Shown: positions 35,363-48,032, counted from the first letter of the stretch. The stretch is DNA of 64,000 nucleotides from Sepioteuthis lessoniana (GCA_963585895.1 OY757904.1:1748407-1812406), one strand, 5' to 3'. Numbers and translations are program-made. The notes: generated by a model not told the origin, from the sequence alone.

Positions 35363-35867
35363 CAGGGTTTTCGGACTATTGTCTTCATCTTTATTGTTAT
35401 TTCCACAACGTTTCAGCCGATATGTCCTCCGGCCTTCTTCCGGTGTTTGTCGATCTCAGGAACCAACACGGAACTTCGAACTACGTCCTTTATTGAATCC
35501 ACGGGGGTCGTCTATTCTGAGTCCGTTAACCATAGCCAGGTACAAGTGTTAAGAATTTCTGTATTGTTACTCGCCTGAGGTCAGGATTGAACCTTAGAAG
35601 CTTAGGGAATCAACGTCTATAATCTGGAGGTTGCAGGTTCAATCCTGACTTCAGGGCAGTAACAATACAGAAATACTTAACACTTGTACTCGGTTATGTT
35701 TAACAGAATCAGAACAAGCAACCGCCGTAGATTAAATAAAGGACGTGATTCGAAGTTCCATGTAGGTTCCCGAGTTCGACAAACTCCTGAAGAAGGCCGG
35801 TGGACATATCGGTCGAAACGTTGTGGATATAACAATAAAGATGAAGACAATATTCCGAAAACCCTTA
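35363..35867. repeat. Large imperfect palindrome, arms about 232 bp, loop about 40 bp
   Basis: The left arm (35363-35596), from cagggttttcggactattgt to tcaggattgaacc, is inversely complementary to the right arm (35636-35867), from ggttcaatcctgacttcagg to attccgaaaacccttaatg, with scattered mismatches. The loop near 35597-35635 is unique. The innermost part of the right arm contains GGTTCAATCCTGAC, a pol III B-box-like sequence. The arms share a gaagaaggccgg..ggacatatcgg..gaaacgttgtgg block. Open frames of about 60-105 codons within the arms are by-products. Probably two copies of one interspersed repeat in inverted orientation. Confidence 0.9.
35776..35823 (+). ncRNA. Hammerhead-like core (candidate, degenerate)
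   Basis: In the right arm of the palindrome a hairpin GAGTT-cgaca-AACTC is followed at once by CTGAAGA (fits CUGANGA). Then comes a 5-bp stem GGCCG/CGGTC closing a loop, and then GAAACG. This is the order stem I, CUGANGA, stem II, GAAA of a hammerhead ribozyme. A clear cleavage triplet before stem I and a convincing stem III are not seen (ccc precedes stem I), so this copy is probably inactive or the resemblance is accidental. The left arm has CGGAAGA in place of CTGAAGA. Confidence 0.3.
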
Positions 35868-37183
35868 ATGATGAAAATGTTTATGCCTGTGCAGCACTTC
35901 ATATGATAATTTTCGTCTACTTCACAACATTATATGCTAATATACATTTGATATGCATGAATATAAAAGTATTTCTTTTGAGAAACTCTATTCGATATTA
36001 GAAAAACTATTTTATCTGTTTCTTTATATGCGTGTGTGTGGGGGGGATTGTTTGCTTGTAATTCTTACTATTTCGCATTGTTATTTGAATTTGACTTTTT
36101 CATACTAATAACTAATCTTATATATTTGCTTAATATTATTTCATATTATATCGATCATAAAATAAATGTACAATCATTTTTGTATACTACATATTTATTT
36201 ACGAGTACTCACACTGGCGTTTTAATGTAGATCAATTTGTGAGCATCGTCAATATCTTTTGCATCCATCTTTTAGCATCTTTTCTCGAAGGACATTTCTA
36301 CAGCATATTGTTCCAAAAATCGGTTTCTGCGCCGCTAGATTTTTGCGCATAATAATAACTACAATTGCTATTCAACTATGAATTTCTATAACAATGAAAA
36401 TCTTTCTGTATTGTCCATCAAACTAAAGACTTTTTATGACCATTTTATATATCTACCTCATTCAAAACCTGGCGCACCGAAATCGGGATTTTTACTTAGT
36501 ACAAATCTCTCAATAAAAAGAGAAAAGACGGTTTACTTTTCAAAAATATTCAACATACTCCATTTTGGATAAGATAAGTGCATTCTCAAGCACAAATGGC
36601 AGAGGCAATGCAAAAAAATGCTATTGCAATGAAATATGATAACTTGGTCGCGCTCTTTTATTAAAGTTGGTTCAGCTTATATTCATGAAACAAGTGTGGC
36701 GTATTTAAGTGATTAAAAGTCATGATTTCACACTTGTGTTAGAATGAAGAGTAAAAAAATGCATAAAATTTTTTAAAAATTACGTGAACTAAATGGATAT
36801 TTTCAATCGAAAATAAGTTGGTACTTTCATGCTTGGATATTCGATCTAATGTGATCAATACATATTGATCTTAAAAAATCTCCAATAATGAATCCTTGAA
36901 TAATTTTTCTTAGTATATTTGGATCAACTTGTTTCCAAATGTCCAAATGTTCCCTCATTCCTCTATGAATTAAGTTGTTCCATGATTTTCTAGTTGTAAA
37001 ACCTTCGGAAGGGATTAATTAAATAAAATAAAATGATATCTCCAAAATCTTTGCAAGCATTTGATGATAAAATTTTGAAAGGGGGTAAAAATTATCATTC
37101 GTAGGCATTTCCCGAGTTTAAATTGGATTAACTGTTTATTAGTAAAAAAAAAAAGCGTATATATTATCTATTCCAAAAGAAAT

Positions 37184-37324
<141 letters not shown>

Positions 37325-38032
37325 AATAAGTACGTAAATGATTAAATAAAACCCCGATTTAAAACTTAATAATTTTAATCTTTTTAATTCGAGGGAAAAA
37401 AGTTTGTTGAAAAATGAAAGTTAACTAGTCTTTTCTTGTAAGAAAAGATTATATTAATCAGAGTTTAAATAATCTCCAATATTTTTACATTACAAGAAAG
37501 AAAAGTTGATGCATTCAAATAGTTTTCATTGTCAAAATCTTGTTAATATATTTTGTGTGTGTAAAACATTTTCGCCTGAATATGTCATTTGGTTGGAAAG
37601 AAAGTTTATGCACAAATATGTAAACGGATGCAGCTAAAAAAATCAGCAAGAGAAAGCATGTAATGTTAGTACGAGTATATTTAAACAAACTATTTTCGTT
37701 CAATTTAAAATAGTTAAATGCAAACTTGGAGGAATAGAATGTTAGATTTTCATTAAAAAAAAGTAAAGTAAAAAGTTTCGAGCAGATTTACTGAATGAAG
37801 CTATAAATCTACTGAAGATTGGGTTTTGATCCTTCAAATTTTGCGCGGCAAATCAAATATTGTCATGTGAAAAATCTAAAAGAAATTTTTAAAAGAGCGA
37901 TGGGTCAATAAATGCAAAAATGCAGATTCAAAAAATTCATTTTCTCAAGCCTCAATTTTTGTACAAAAATTAACATTTTTTTCTACAATGGAAATCCTCA
38001 GATTCTAAGAGAATGAGTTCGGAGCATCAAGA

Positions 38033-38044
38033 TATATATATATG

Positions 38045-38092
<48 letters not shown>
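38033..38092. repeat. (TA)n microsatellite at the 3' side of the Penelope-like element
   Basis: TA with two short interruptions. Confidence 0.9.
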
Positions 38093-38095
<3 letters not shown>

Positions 38096-38451
38096 ATTCT
38101 GTGGTACGAGCAGAATTATAAAAGCGTTTGCATTTTGAAATAAATAAAATATTTTAAGATGAATTAGAATATTTTAAGATTATAAAAAAGGGAAACCTTC
38201 CTTTCAATCACGTCTCATCGGAGAATAAAAACCAGTCGTGGTGGGAGGAAAAGAAAACTAAACGAAAAAATTTACCATACGCCTGAAGAACCAACAACAC
38301 GGATAATGTTATTTTCTTCCCCTATTAAGTTAGGATTGGTTGTGTTAAATAACAGTAATGTATAAAATTGTTTTGGGATACACAACGTAGGCTGGAATTT
38401 TGTAATGAGGAGGACCTCGGGTATGGACAAATGTAACTCGTTACTTGAGGT

Positions 38452-38766
38452 GATATTTGTTTGGTACCCACTTACACCAAAGTTTGGTACGAGGCCTTTT
38501 TAATGTTGAAACTAGGTAACATACGCTCGGTGGCTCCGAAAATGCCTTGTGTCCCGTCGGCATTCCTCTAAAAAGGAGCACCTCAGGATCCAGGCAATAT
38601 ACCGAATCCTATCCGAGTAGGTAAGAGCCTTATGGGGGCGGCCCTCTAAAGTCCAAGGACTCCAACCTCGGATCACGGGTGAGGCCAAGCGAATAAGCCC
38701 ACACAAGCCAACATGAGTACGACCTAATACGGCCGACAAGTGTGTGGCCCGTCTGCAAAGCCTCAT
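38452..38766. mobile_element. Unclassified 315-bp insertion in the Penelope-like element
   Basis: Flanked by direct repeats tcgttacttgaggt (38438-38451) and tcgttgcttgaggt (38767-38780), 14 bp with one mismatch. The host element reads LETSSNE up to one side and HLSIPEVL from the other, so this is an insertion with target-site duplication. The segment is richer in GC than the flanks (for example gggggcggccctctaaag). No A/B box pair or coding family was recognised; the open frame at 38512-38766 (minus) is not convincing. A SINE-like element is the simplest idea. Confidence 0.6.
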
Positions 38767-39164
38767 TCGTTGCTTGAGGTTTCCAAGATGGTAAACATAG
38801 AGAGGTTATAAGCGGCTGCGCAAAGTGGATTGTCTAATAAGTGTTCATCAATGGCGGAAGATGAATTTTAATTGCTCGATGAAGCAGAACAGTCCAAATT
38901 ATTTGTGCGGATTGTTGAGGGAATATCTTGGTTCATTCTAACGTCTCTGAATAGTGCGACCGACGTAGCAAACATTAAATTTGACAAAAATTAATAAATA
39001 AGGATTCTTTTTATAAATAGTCCCACTGACTTTAAAATTTGGTGGAAACAGCTCATCAGACTTTAGAATGATTCGTAATTTGAATGAATTAAATCATCAA
39101 TTAACAGATCTTTTAATTTGTTCAAGTTGATGCAAGGAAGCGTTGCCTATTTAAGGTAATTTGA

Positions 39165-39534
39165 AATATACAGTGCATTTCTCTGGTCAAAATATACAGT
39201 CCACTTTTCTGGTTAAAATATACAGTGCACTTCTCTGGTCAAAATATACAGTGCACTTCTTTGATTAAAATATACAGTGCATTTCTCTGGTCAAAATATA
39301 CAGTGCACTTCTTTGATCAAAATATACAGTGCACTTCTCTGGTCAAAATATACAGTGCACGTCTTTGGTCAAAATATACAGTGCACTTCTCTGGTCAAAA
39401 TATACAGTGCACTTCTTTGATTAAAATATACAGTGCACTTCTCTGGTCAAAATATACAGTGCACTTCTTTGATCAAAATATACAGTGCACTTCTCAGGTC
39501 AAAATATGTAGTGTACTTCTCTGGTCAAAATTTC
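39165..39534 (-). repeat. 26-bp tandem array, 14 copies, inside the Penelope-like element
   Basis: Unit on the plus strand: cagtgcacttctctggtc plus aaaatata. The landmark is at 39171 first and 39509 last (338 = 13 x 26), so there is no net indel. Minus-strand translation of one unit reads PEKCTVYFDQ, and the element continues after the array as YFKLP.IGNASLH. Penelope-like elements typically carry a PEKCPVYLRLPW-type block at this point, so the unit derives from that block. Variants are ctctgg, ctttgat and ctttggt. Confidence 0.9.
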
Positions 39535-41720
39535 AGCTTGATAGAAGACTGCATACACTTATATCTAATGGTGGTAGTGATTTTTCTTCAGGATATCCAT
39601 TCTTCAACAATGTGATCTTAATATAATTGAGTTCTGTAAGTTTTGGCTAAGAGGAATTCATCAAAGCACGGTGAAATGTTTTTATTAAGCTAATTTTGCT
39701 TCTAAGGGGACAAAAAGACCCCCACCGTGTGTATTAACCTATAAACGTGATTTTACGATAAACAAAAGTCTGCATGCTAAAATTGGTGCACTCTATAAGG
39801 ATATCAAGAAAAGGAAGGCTGCTGTCGTTCTCAAATTCACGTGTCAACACCGGGTGTAGTTGTTTGACTATGCGGAAAAGGCGTCTGCTTTCTGATCTGG
39901 AGGAGAAAACCACTCAAGTGTCGTCAACATCCCATTTGTAAGATAATATTTTGTTGGTGACTTCAAAAAGTCTCTCCTCCTGAAACCTAACAAAAATATT
40001 TGACAGCGCAGCTTCCGGGGGCTGCCCATAGCGACGCCGTCAATTTGCTGGTACATGGTATTGTAAAAGCTGAACTGAACATATTTAGTTGCAATGTACA
40101 ACAATTTCAGGAAGACGGTTTCAGGAACAGGAGTGGGCTCCAAGTGACTCTGGTGTAGGGTGTCAGCAGAAATGGCGATAGTCTCATCTAATGGAACATT
40201 TGGTATATAAGCTCGCTATGTGAAACGAGCAGAAAAATGAACTGTTAGGATCTACGGGTCTCATTTGCAAAGGTGAACGAGTCTCTAATGCAGTCTTTAA
40301 AATAAAGTTGTCAAATGGGTTCAAGAATATCGGCCAATCACTTGGCAAGGCGGTGTTAGGCAGTGCTGATCATAAACAAAATAGGTCTTAGAGGGGTGTT
40401 GTGTTTGTTAATTTTAGGGAGTCGATACAGCTGTGGTCTCTGAGATCCAACCAGGCGTGTTATCTCATAAATGTTTGTAGGGATTTGATGTTCGTTATAA
40501 AACCCGAATAATTCACGTTGTATACCCTGTTCCTGTTTGGCGGTCTTGTCAAATTCATCAACACTACTTAAGATAGTAACTGTGGAGGTGTCATTAAGAA
40601 TGTCCACCATTTTTTTTTTTTTTTGTATAATCATGTTTGTTGGGTATTACTTTCTCCCGCACCATTGTCTAGTTGGGATATAATTTCATCATCGTTATTA
40701 CTCAGGGACTTAATTGCATTGAGATGTTCACGGAGCAAGTAGAAATCGGATTTATCAATGTTGGATCCACAATGTGTGTGGGCAAGGTCATCCTGTCAGA
40801 CCTTGAAGGATACGAGTGCTTCTGTGGACATAGGTTTGCGTTCTAACAACTGGACATAAAGTAACTCGAATTCAGAGAGAAAACGTTCTCTGATTAATCT
40901 GGAAGGAGGAATACAAAATTCCAATCCGTGTTTGAGTACAAATTCTTCAGTGTCATTGAGGGATCAATTAGAAAAGTTGTTAATTTTCGAGTTGAAAATA
41001 TTGGACGAGGATCCCCAACATTAGTGAGCCGGGCTAATAATGTCTTATGCTTTGACTGAATAACTTTGTCGATTTTCTCGTTTAGGGTACCAAGGTACTG
41101 GCAGAGACATACGATGTCGAAGTGAGATAAGAAGTCCAATTTGTCATGACATAGTTGCCGGTAATGTCACTCTGGGAGGCAAGTTTGGTAATTTTGAAAG
41201 GGTGTTCGTCAAGAAGGAAACCCACTTCAATATGGAGACTGGTTTTGGCTCGTGATCTGGTAATACGGCAAGCAATAGAATAGGGAGAATTCGTTGTGAA
41301 AGACATTCCTCAAGAAATTTGATCGCACGTTGGAGACTGCGGATGGTCGCTTTAGTGGTCGGATAGCCGAGATACACCTCAAATTTTGGGGGGCTGTTGA
41401 AATCTCGCTTGATGCTCGCTTTAGTGGTCGGATAGCCGAAATACACCTCAAATTTTTTTTTTGGGGGGGGGCTGTTGAATTCTTGCTTGATTTAGAATTT
41501 TGGTTTGAGAATGAGAAATTGAACGACGGATTATGTCCTTCTGTTTGATTGAATCAAATCTAACTCACACTTCTGCTGTCATTTACATCAGATACCAACT
41601 TGTCACTGGCTTTTTTTTATCCTTTCGGGCTCTCCTTTTTGATTGCCAAAATGGCTTTGTAAAATCTCTCTAACCGATTCATCAATTCTCCGAAACACTG
41701 AATATCCCTTTTATATTCAC

Positions 41721-42000
41721 TCGAGGTCAAAAACACATAATTGCACGTAAACTTAAATACACGTGACCTGATTTACGCCTCGGATTCATTGGACTATATC
41801 TAATATTAAAATATATTTTACGAAACCAAAATACGCTATCTGATATATAGATATATCATCACGTTTCTATAACGTCAGGGACCCCACGTATATTTATAGT
41901 CAATAGAAACCAAATATTAATTTAATCATACCTTTGAGTATTGATCAATTTGAATTAGAATTCTCATGATTGTTACTTTTAAAACCATTTGACGATAATA
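41721..42000. other. Spacer between Penelope-like element and 57-bp array
   Basis: AT-rich; could be the element's 5' untranslated part. Nothing else recognised. Confidence 0.3.
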
Positions 42001-44100
42001 ACCAAAACGATTGGTTTGGTTTCTTTGTTTAATGGCATATCAACTCTTTTTAAAGAACCAAAACGATTGGTTTGGTTTCTTTGTTTAATGGCATATCAAC
42101 TCTTTTTAAAGAACCAAAACGACTTGGTTTGGTTTCTTTGTTTAATGGCATATCAACTCTTTTTAAAGAACCAAAACGACTTGGTTTGGTTTCTTTGTTT
42201 AATGGCATATCAACTCTTTTTAAAGAACCAAAACGACTTGGTTTGGTTTCTTTGTTTAATGGCATATCAACTCTTTTTAAAGAACCAAAACGACTTGGTT
42301 TGGTTTCTTTGTTTAATGGCATATCAACTCTTTTTTAAATAACCAAAACGACTTGGTTTGGTTTCTTTGTTTAATGGCATATCAACTCTTTTTAAAGAAC
42401 CAAAACGATTGGTTTGGTTTCTTTGTTTAATGGCATATCAACTCTTTTTAAAGAACCAAAACGATTGGTTTGGTTTCTTTGTTTAATGGCATATCAACTC
42501 TTTTTAAAGAACCAAAACGACTTGGTTTGGTTTCTTTGTTTAATGGCATATCAACTCTTTTTAAAGAACCAAAACGATTGGTTTGGTTTCTTTGTTTAAT
42601 GGCATATCAACTCTTTTTAAAGAACCAAAACGATTGGTTTGGTTTCTTTGTTTAATGGCATATCAACTCTTTTTAAAGAACCAAAACGATTGGTTTGGTT
42701 TCTTTGTTTAATGGCATATCAACTCTTTTTAAAGAACCAAAACGATTGGTTTGGTTTCTTTGTTTAATGGCATATCAACTCTTTTTAAAGAACCAAAACG
42801 ATTGGTTTGGTTTCTTTGTTTAATGGCATATCAACTCTTTTTAAAGAACCAAAACGATTGGTTTGGTTTCTTTGTTTAATGGCATATCAACTCTTTTTAA
42901 AGAACCAAAACGATTGGTTTGGTTTCTTTGTTTAATGGCATATCAACTCTTTTTAAAGAACCAAAACGACTTGGTTTGGTTTCTTTGTTTAATGGCATAT
43001 CAACTCTTTTTAAATAACCAAAACGACTTGGTTTGGTTTCTTTGTTTAATGGCATATCAACTCTTTTTAAATAACCAAAACGACTTCGTTTGGTTTCTTT
43101 GTTTAATGGCATATCAACTCTTTTTAAAGAACCAAAACGATTGGTTTGGTTTCTTTGTTTAATGGCATATCAACTCTTTTTAAAGAACCAAAACGACTTG
43201 GTTTGGTTTCTTTGTTTAATGGCATATCAACTCTTTTTAAAGAACCAAAACGACTTGGTTTGGTTTCTTTGTTTAATGGCATATCAACTCTTTTTTAAAT
43301 AACCAAAACAACTTGGTTTGGTTTCTTTGTTTAATGGCATATCAACTCTTTTTAAAGAACCAAAACGATTGGTTTGGTTTCTTTGTTTAATGGCATATCA
43401 ACTCTTTTTAAAGAACCAAAACGATTGGTTTGGTTTCTTTGTTTAATGGCATATCAACTCTTTTTAAAGAACCAAAACGACTTGGTTTGGTTTCTTTGTT
43501 TAATGGCATATCAACTCTTTTTAAAGAACCAAAACGATTGGTTTGGTTTCTTTGTTTAATGGCATATCAACTCTTTTTAAATAACCAAAACGACTTGGTT
43601 TGGTTTCTTTGTTTAATGGCATATCAACTCTTTTTAAATAACCAAAACGACTTGGTTTGGTTTCTTTGTTTAATGGCATATCAACTCTTTTTAAATAACC
43701 AAAACGATTGGTTTGGTTTCTTTGTTTAATGGCATATCAACTCTTTTTAAAGAACCAAAACGACTTGGTTTGGTTTCTTTGTTTAATGGCATATCAACTC
43801 TTTTTAAATAACCAAAACGATTGGTTTGGTTTCTTTGTTTAATGGCATATCAACTCTTTTTTAAATAACCAAAACGATTGGTTTGGTTTCTTTGTTTAAT
43901 GGCATATCAACTCTTTTTAAATAACCAAAACGATTGGTTTGGTTTCTTTGTTTAATGGCATATCAACTCTTTTTTAAATAACCAAAACGATTGGTTTGGT
44001 TTCTTTGTTTAATGGCATATCAACTCTTTTTAAAGAACCAAAACGACTTGGTTTGGTTTCTTTGTTTAATGGCATATCAACTCTTTTTAAAGAACCAAAC
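42001..44100. repeat. 56/57-bp tandem array, about 37 copies
   Basis: Unit: accaaaacgattggtttgg then tttctttgtttaatggcat then atcaactctttttaaagaa. Two length forms exist: cgattgg (56 bp) and cgacttgg (57 bp). Rare forms have aaataacc for aaagaacc and an extra T (ttttttaaat). Runs of the 57-bp form keep a frame open on both strands (MPLNKETKPSRFGSLKRVD on the minus strand), which explains the open frames here; mixtures with 56-bp units break them, so they are unlikely to be genes. A block of about 360 bp around 42181-42545 recurs at 43141-43505, 960 bp downstream, with the same variants. Source sequence unknown. Confidence 0.95.
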
Positions 44101-44131
44101 GAGTTCATCACTTCAAATTAATGAAATACTT

Positions 44132-44173
<42 letters not shown>
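44132..44173. repeat. (TAA)n microsatellite
   Basis: About 40 bp of TAA/ATA starting 30 bp after the 56/57-bp array. Confidence 0.95.
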
Positions 44174-45661
44174 TTATCAACATAAAAATTCAAATAGAAA
44201 AATGTTTCGTTGATAGATTTTATGGCATTACAATTTCGGATTTTATAATCTAATGCTTGGGATCAAAGTAAGAAATAATGAGAGAATAAATGTTAACCAT
44301 AAAAACAAAACTTTATTTCAGCTTGTACATTACGTATAAAAAAAAGGTATTTTCACAGTTGTGTGTTGGGAAAATCAGGGTTCAATTATTTGCGATATTT
44401 TCGTAGACACCAAAACTGAAATCATTATTGTTAGCACTTCTGTATCTTTCTTCCCACTAATACATCAAGTGACAACAACTTCTTGTTTTTATTATCAATA
44501 AAACTACGTTGTATTTCTAAGGAAAGGACAATTTCAAAAGCTTGCATATACAAGTACCATATGTGAAATATATAGAATGGGAAGTGCTTGCCACCTCATA
44601 ACAATGTCTGACATTCGTAAATACCGACATATGAGGGAGACTGGAGAATACAGTGACCGAAATATTGAAAAATAAAAGAAAAACAATGAAGATAAGGAAA
44701 TAAAATACAATGAATTCATGTTTGCTTTTCTCTCGAGAGATTTATTGTAACGTTACATATATTGCATTTTTATAGTTTTTTTTTTTAATCTTTTGAAGAT
44801 ACCGTGTAAGGCAGTTGAGTTTCATTTCTCTATCCAGATATGAAAGTCTACAGTGACCATTCGCAAGAGATATGATATTTCAAAATTTATTAAAATGAAA
44901 ATAGACACATTTCTAAACGTAACGCGAGGAGGAAAAAAGAAACAACACTTTTCTATTCTAATATTTTCCTTCATTCGTCAGTAATTCAATCTAACTTGCA
45001 TTAACACATTATAACACTGTGCTTTTTTATTATTGTATGAGTAAGTCTATTAACTTAGTTATTCGACTTACTTATCGGATTTTTCTTTCTACCGGCTACG
45101 CTCACAATGTCCGTGTCAGAGGCACGAATACAATCTATATTACCGGAAACCCCTTTAAAATATTACTTTATTCAACTGTCCACAATTGTTAATTCTAAAC
45201 AATAATAAATCATTGGCTCTTTTTCCTGGTGACACAACCAGTTTCATCTGGTTTAAAAAATGAATAACAAAATACGTAACATACTTGGCCATCTTGAAAC
45301 TTTATTTCGCTTGACCAATGATCTTTTGTCATGTAGCTTCTATTTTCCAATTAAAAACATCTGTCAAAATATTCTGTATTTTGGTTAACACAATTCTCAT
45401 CTTGACGGCCAATTAGAAACTCATAATTTTTTCTTTTCTAACAATTTATGTATGTTGTTTTATTTTTTAATAGCTGTCGTTAATTTCTATGAAACAATTT
45501 AATAAGAAAAAAATTATGATTTCATATAATTAGTGTGCAAAGTATTTTTGTACCAGATTAAATTCAGGATCATAGATGAATTTAAAAGGTAATTAATGAA
45601 AAAGTCGTAGTTCTAAAACACCAGTGAAAAGTATCATAAATTATAACTAGAGTTGTTTCCC

Positions 45662-45690
<29 letters not shown>
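45662..45690. repeat. (TTG)n microsatellite
   Basis: Nine to ten TTG units. Confidence 0.95.
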
Positions 45691-45692
<2 letters not shown>

Positions 45693-47963
45693 CTAATATT
45701 TTACCCTTTAATTTTGTAGATTTTTCAAATTAAGAATAACGAGGTGGTATTGGTTATGAGGTGGAAACAAATTATCTTGAGGTCTTTGTTTTTACCCAGT
45801 TACAAACACGGTCAGGAAATAATCAATATTTTGACAAGATGAACCAAATTAATCACACCAATTACAAATTATCAAATGCTTTTAACTTTCGCATTTTGGC
45901 TAAAGCCATTTTGATCAAGTTAAATTAATTATTAATGCATTTCAGCAAAATAATAATGCACAAAATTTCTCTTTCGGGAATTGCATATTTCAGCCTAAGA
46001 AAATATTTCTTTCGCCAAAGTATTTTGTAATATTTCTTGGATATTGCTTTTATCATGATATTGATTACATCATAAACATTATTTTATATTATCATTCTCA
46101 CCATCTTAGAATGAGGCGTCGAATTTCTACTTGATTTTCTGACTACGGAGTCTTCTTATCTCGTATACAAGGGGGTTGATGTAAAATTATTTTTACTCTC
46201 CTAAAAATAACTAAGCTTGAGCCACTATTCAAATTTGGTTTTCTTTCTGAGTTTTGTATTGAAATCAGAAACAGAATCTCAATACAAAATCAAGTATTAT
46301 AAAAGATGCATTTCTTGTAATTTTCATCCTATTATCACCTAACTAATTCATGAAAAGCCTAATATTTGTAGACGCCATGATGTATTCTGTGTCATTGATC
46401 AGAACTTTTTGTATAGCCTTAAAATCTAGCGATATAGAGCGACTTTAGAATGATGAATAAGAGATTCATTATCGATATTTATAGAAAACCAATAAATAAT
46501 AATAACAGTAGATTGTGCCTTGAGTTTTGGGGCTTAAATAAGTGGTTATTGAAAATAGGATTTTTCAATGAATTTACTTTGTGTTTATATAATATCAGAA
46601 ATAGATAAACGATATGTCGGACATATTTCTTTCTACAAGCAATAGTTAAATGAAAGAAAATAACAAAAGCTTAAGTCACAGCTTTTTGATAAAGTCACAT
46701 GTAAAAGGCGAGAAAATAAAATAACAAAATCAGAAATAAACCATATTTATTCTTTGATTCGTCACGGCGAATATTATTATTATTTTGATATCATAAGAGG
46801 TAAAAGAAAAGTCTTATAGAATTCTCTTTTGTGAATATATCGAAAGGCTAAAATCATATGTTCAGCATATTAAAACATAATTTCAGATTATTTAAGATAC
46901 TGGATGTTTGATAATCTTCATTGATTATTTATACGTCAGCTATTTAGGGGGAAAATGACAGAATAGAATTCTAAAATCCTTTTAACGTTTAACTTTGCTT
47001 CTTTTCATGAAACTTTATAAAGAAAATCGCTACTTATGATTCGCACAATAAAAAACATTCACAGTACCTTCGACTAACGACCTAAAGCGATATTTCACTA
47101 TAAAAATGGAACGTCAGAAATGCATCGAAATGTAATATGACTGAAAATTCAATATGAATTTTCTTTCCTTCTTATAGGCTTCAAAAAACTCTCCTTTCTT
47201 TTTTCTTTTTTTCTTTTTTTTTTTTTTTTTTTTGAGGTGAATGAATGCATCACTATTCCGTTGTTATAATATTTACATGGCTTTTTTCTGTGTTAAAGTT
47301 TGTCTTCTGTACATATAAAAAGTTTGAGGAACTATCTTTATTCACTTATAAGTTAAAAATGTCAAAACTTTCATTTCGACTGGTTGAAATGACTCTTTTA
47401 GGATTTCATCTCATATATTACGATTGTAATTCTTATTCTCAAGCCTCAATCAACAGGTTAAATAAACTAGCAACAAATTAGTTTTCTCGTTAATTTTTCC
47501 AGGGAAAAGCTGAAGCAAAAAACAAGTACAGCAACGAACCTATTAAATTTTCCAATTCTGTCCTATTGCATGTGGTATATATTATCTGAAGAAAGCAAAT
47601 TCCAATTTGCGAGACTTATATCAAAATTTTAAAAAAATATATACTTTCAAAAACATAACAATATATTCATATGATAAAATCCTTTTAAAATTTTAATGCT
47701 TCAGAACTTAAATCTAACAATTATAGCAAATTTAACTGCGAATATAATATAGATACTTACAAAGCTTAATACTCTGCACTGGATAAAAAATTTGAACTGC
47801 GCAAAGTGGTTTACTTTTCACCAAAAATCAACATTTAAAATTTAGTCTTATTTCTAAGTTTAAACATCTACCACTTGCACTCCGAGAAAAAAGTATCTGT
47901 TTAAACGCAAATCAAAACTAATTTATTTCGACCAAATTGTTACTGAGTCTTCCTTAGTCTTAT

Positions 47964-47967
<4 letters not shown>

Positions 47968-48032
<65 letters not shown>
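47968..48032. repeat. (TA)n microsatellite
   Basis: About 65 bp TA. Confidence 0.95.

Larger units (their letters stand above)
38200..41720 (-). pseudogene. Penelope-like retroelement (RT plus GIY-YIG endonuclease), decayed
   Basis: Minus-strand blocks run in the order expected for a Penelope-like element. They are NRLERFYKAILAIKKE near 41685 (N-terminus), KLDFLSHFDIVCL..LGTLNEKIDKV (41139-41050), RKLTTFLIDPSMTLKNLY, MVDILNDTSTVT and VGSQRPQLYRLPKINKHNTP (about 40605-40390), then NTMYQQIDGVAMGSP (about 40065-40020). Next are an FENDSSLPFLDIL block (39830-39790), LLKNGYPEE (about 39610), FKLP.IGNASLH (39165-39130), CYVGRT of the GIY-YIG endonuclease (38970-38955), IDEHLLDNPLCAAAYN (38865-38815), and HLSIPEVL..QPTLCIPKQF near 38430-38360. 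Frameshifts are many and the catalytic Asp pair of RT is decayed. It contains a 26-bp array (39165-39534), a 315-bp insertion (38452-38766) and a two-copy 72-bp duplication in the N-terminal region (about 41330-41470). Confidence 0.8.

Noticed and set aside
38512..38766. GC-rich minus-strand frame of 84 residues, or an rRNA fragment
   Set aside because: Lies wholly in the 315-bp inserted element; no rRNA block could be matched by eye.
39225..39626. A 133-residue plus-strand frame with a repeated HFSGQNIQCT-type motif
   Set aside because: Antisense to the Penelope-like element; open because 3 x 26 bp units happen to lack stops.
42050..43729. Repeat protein genes from 57-bp units (both strands open)
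   Set aside because: Open only where consecutive units are the 57-bp form; 56-bp units break the frame, and both strands are open at once, which reflects a unit length divisible by three rather than coding.
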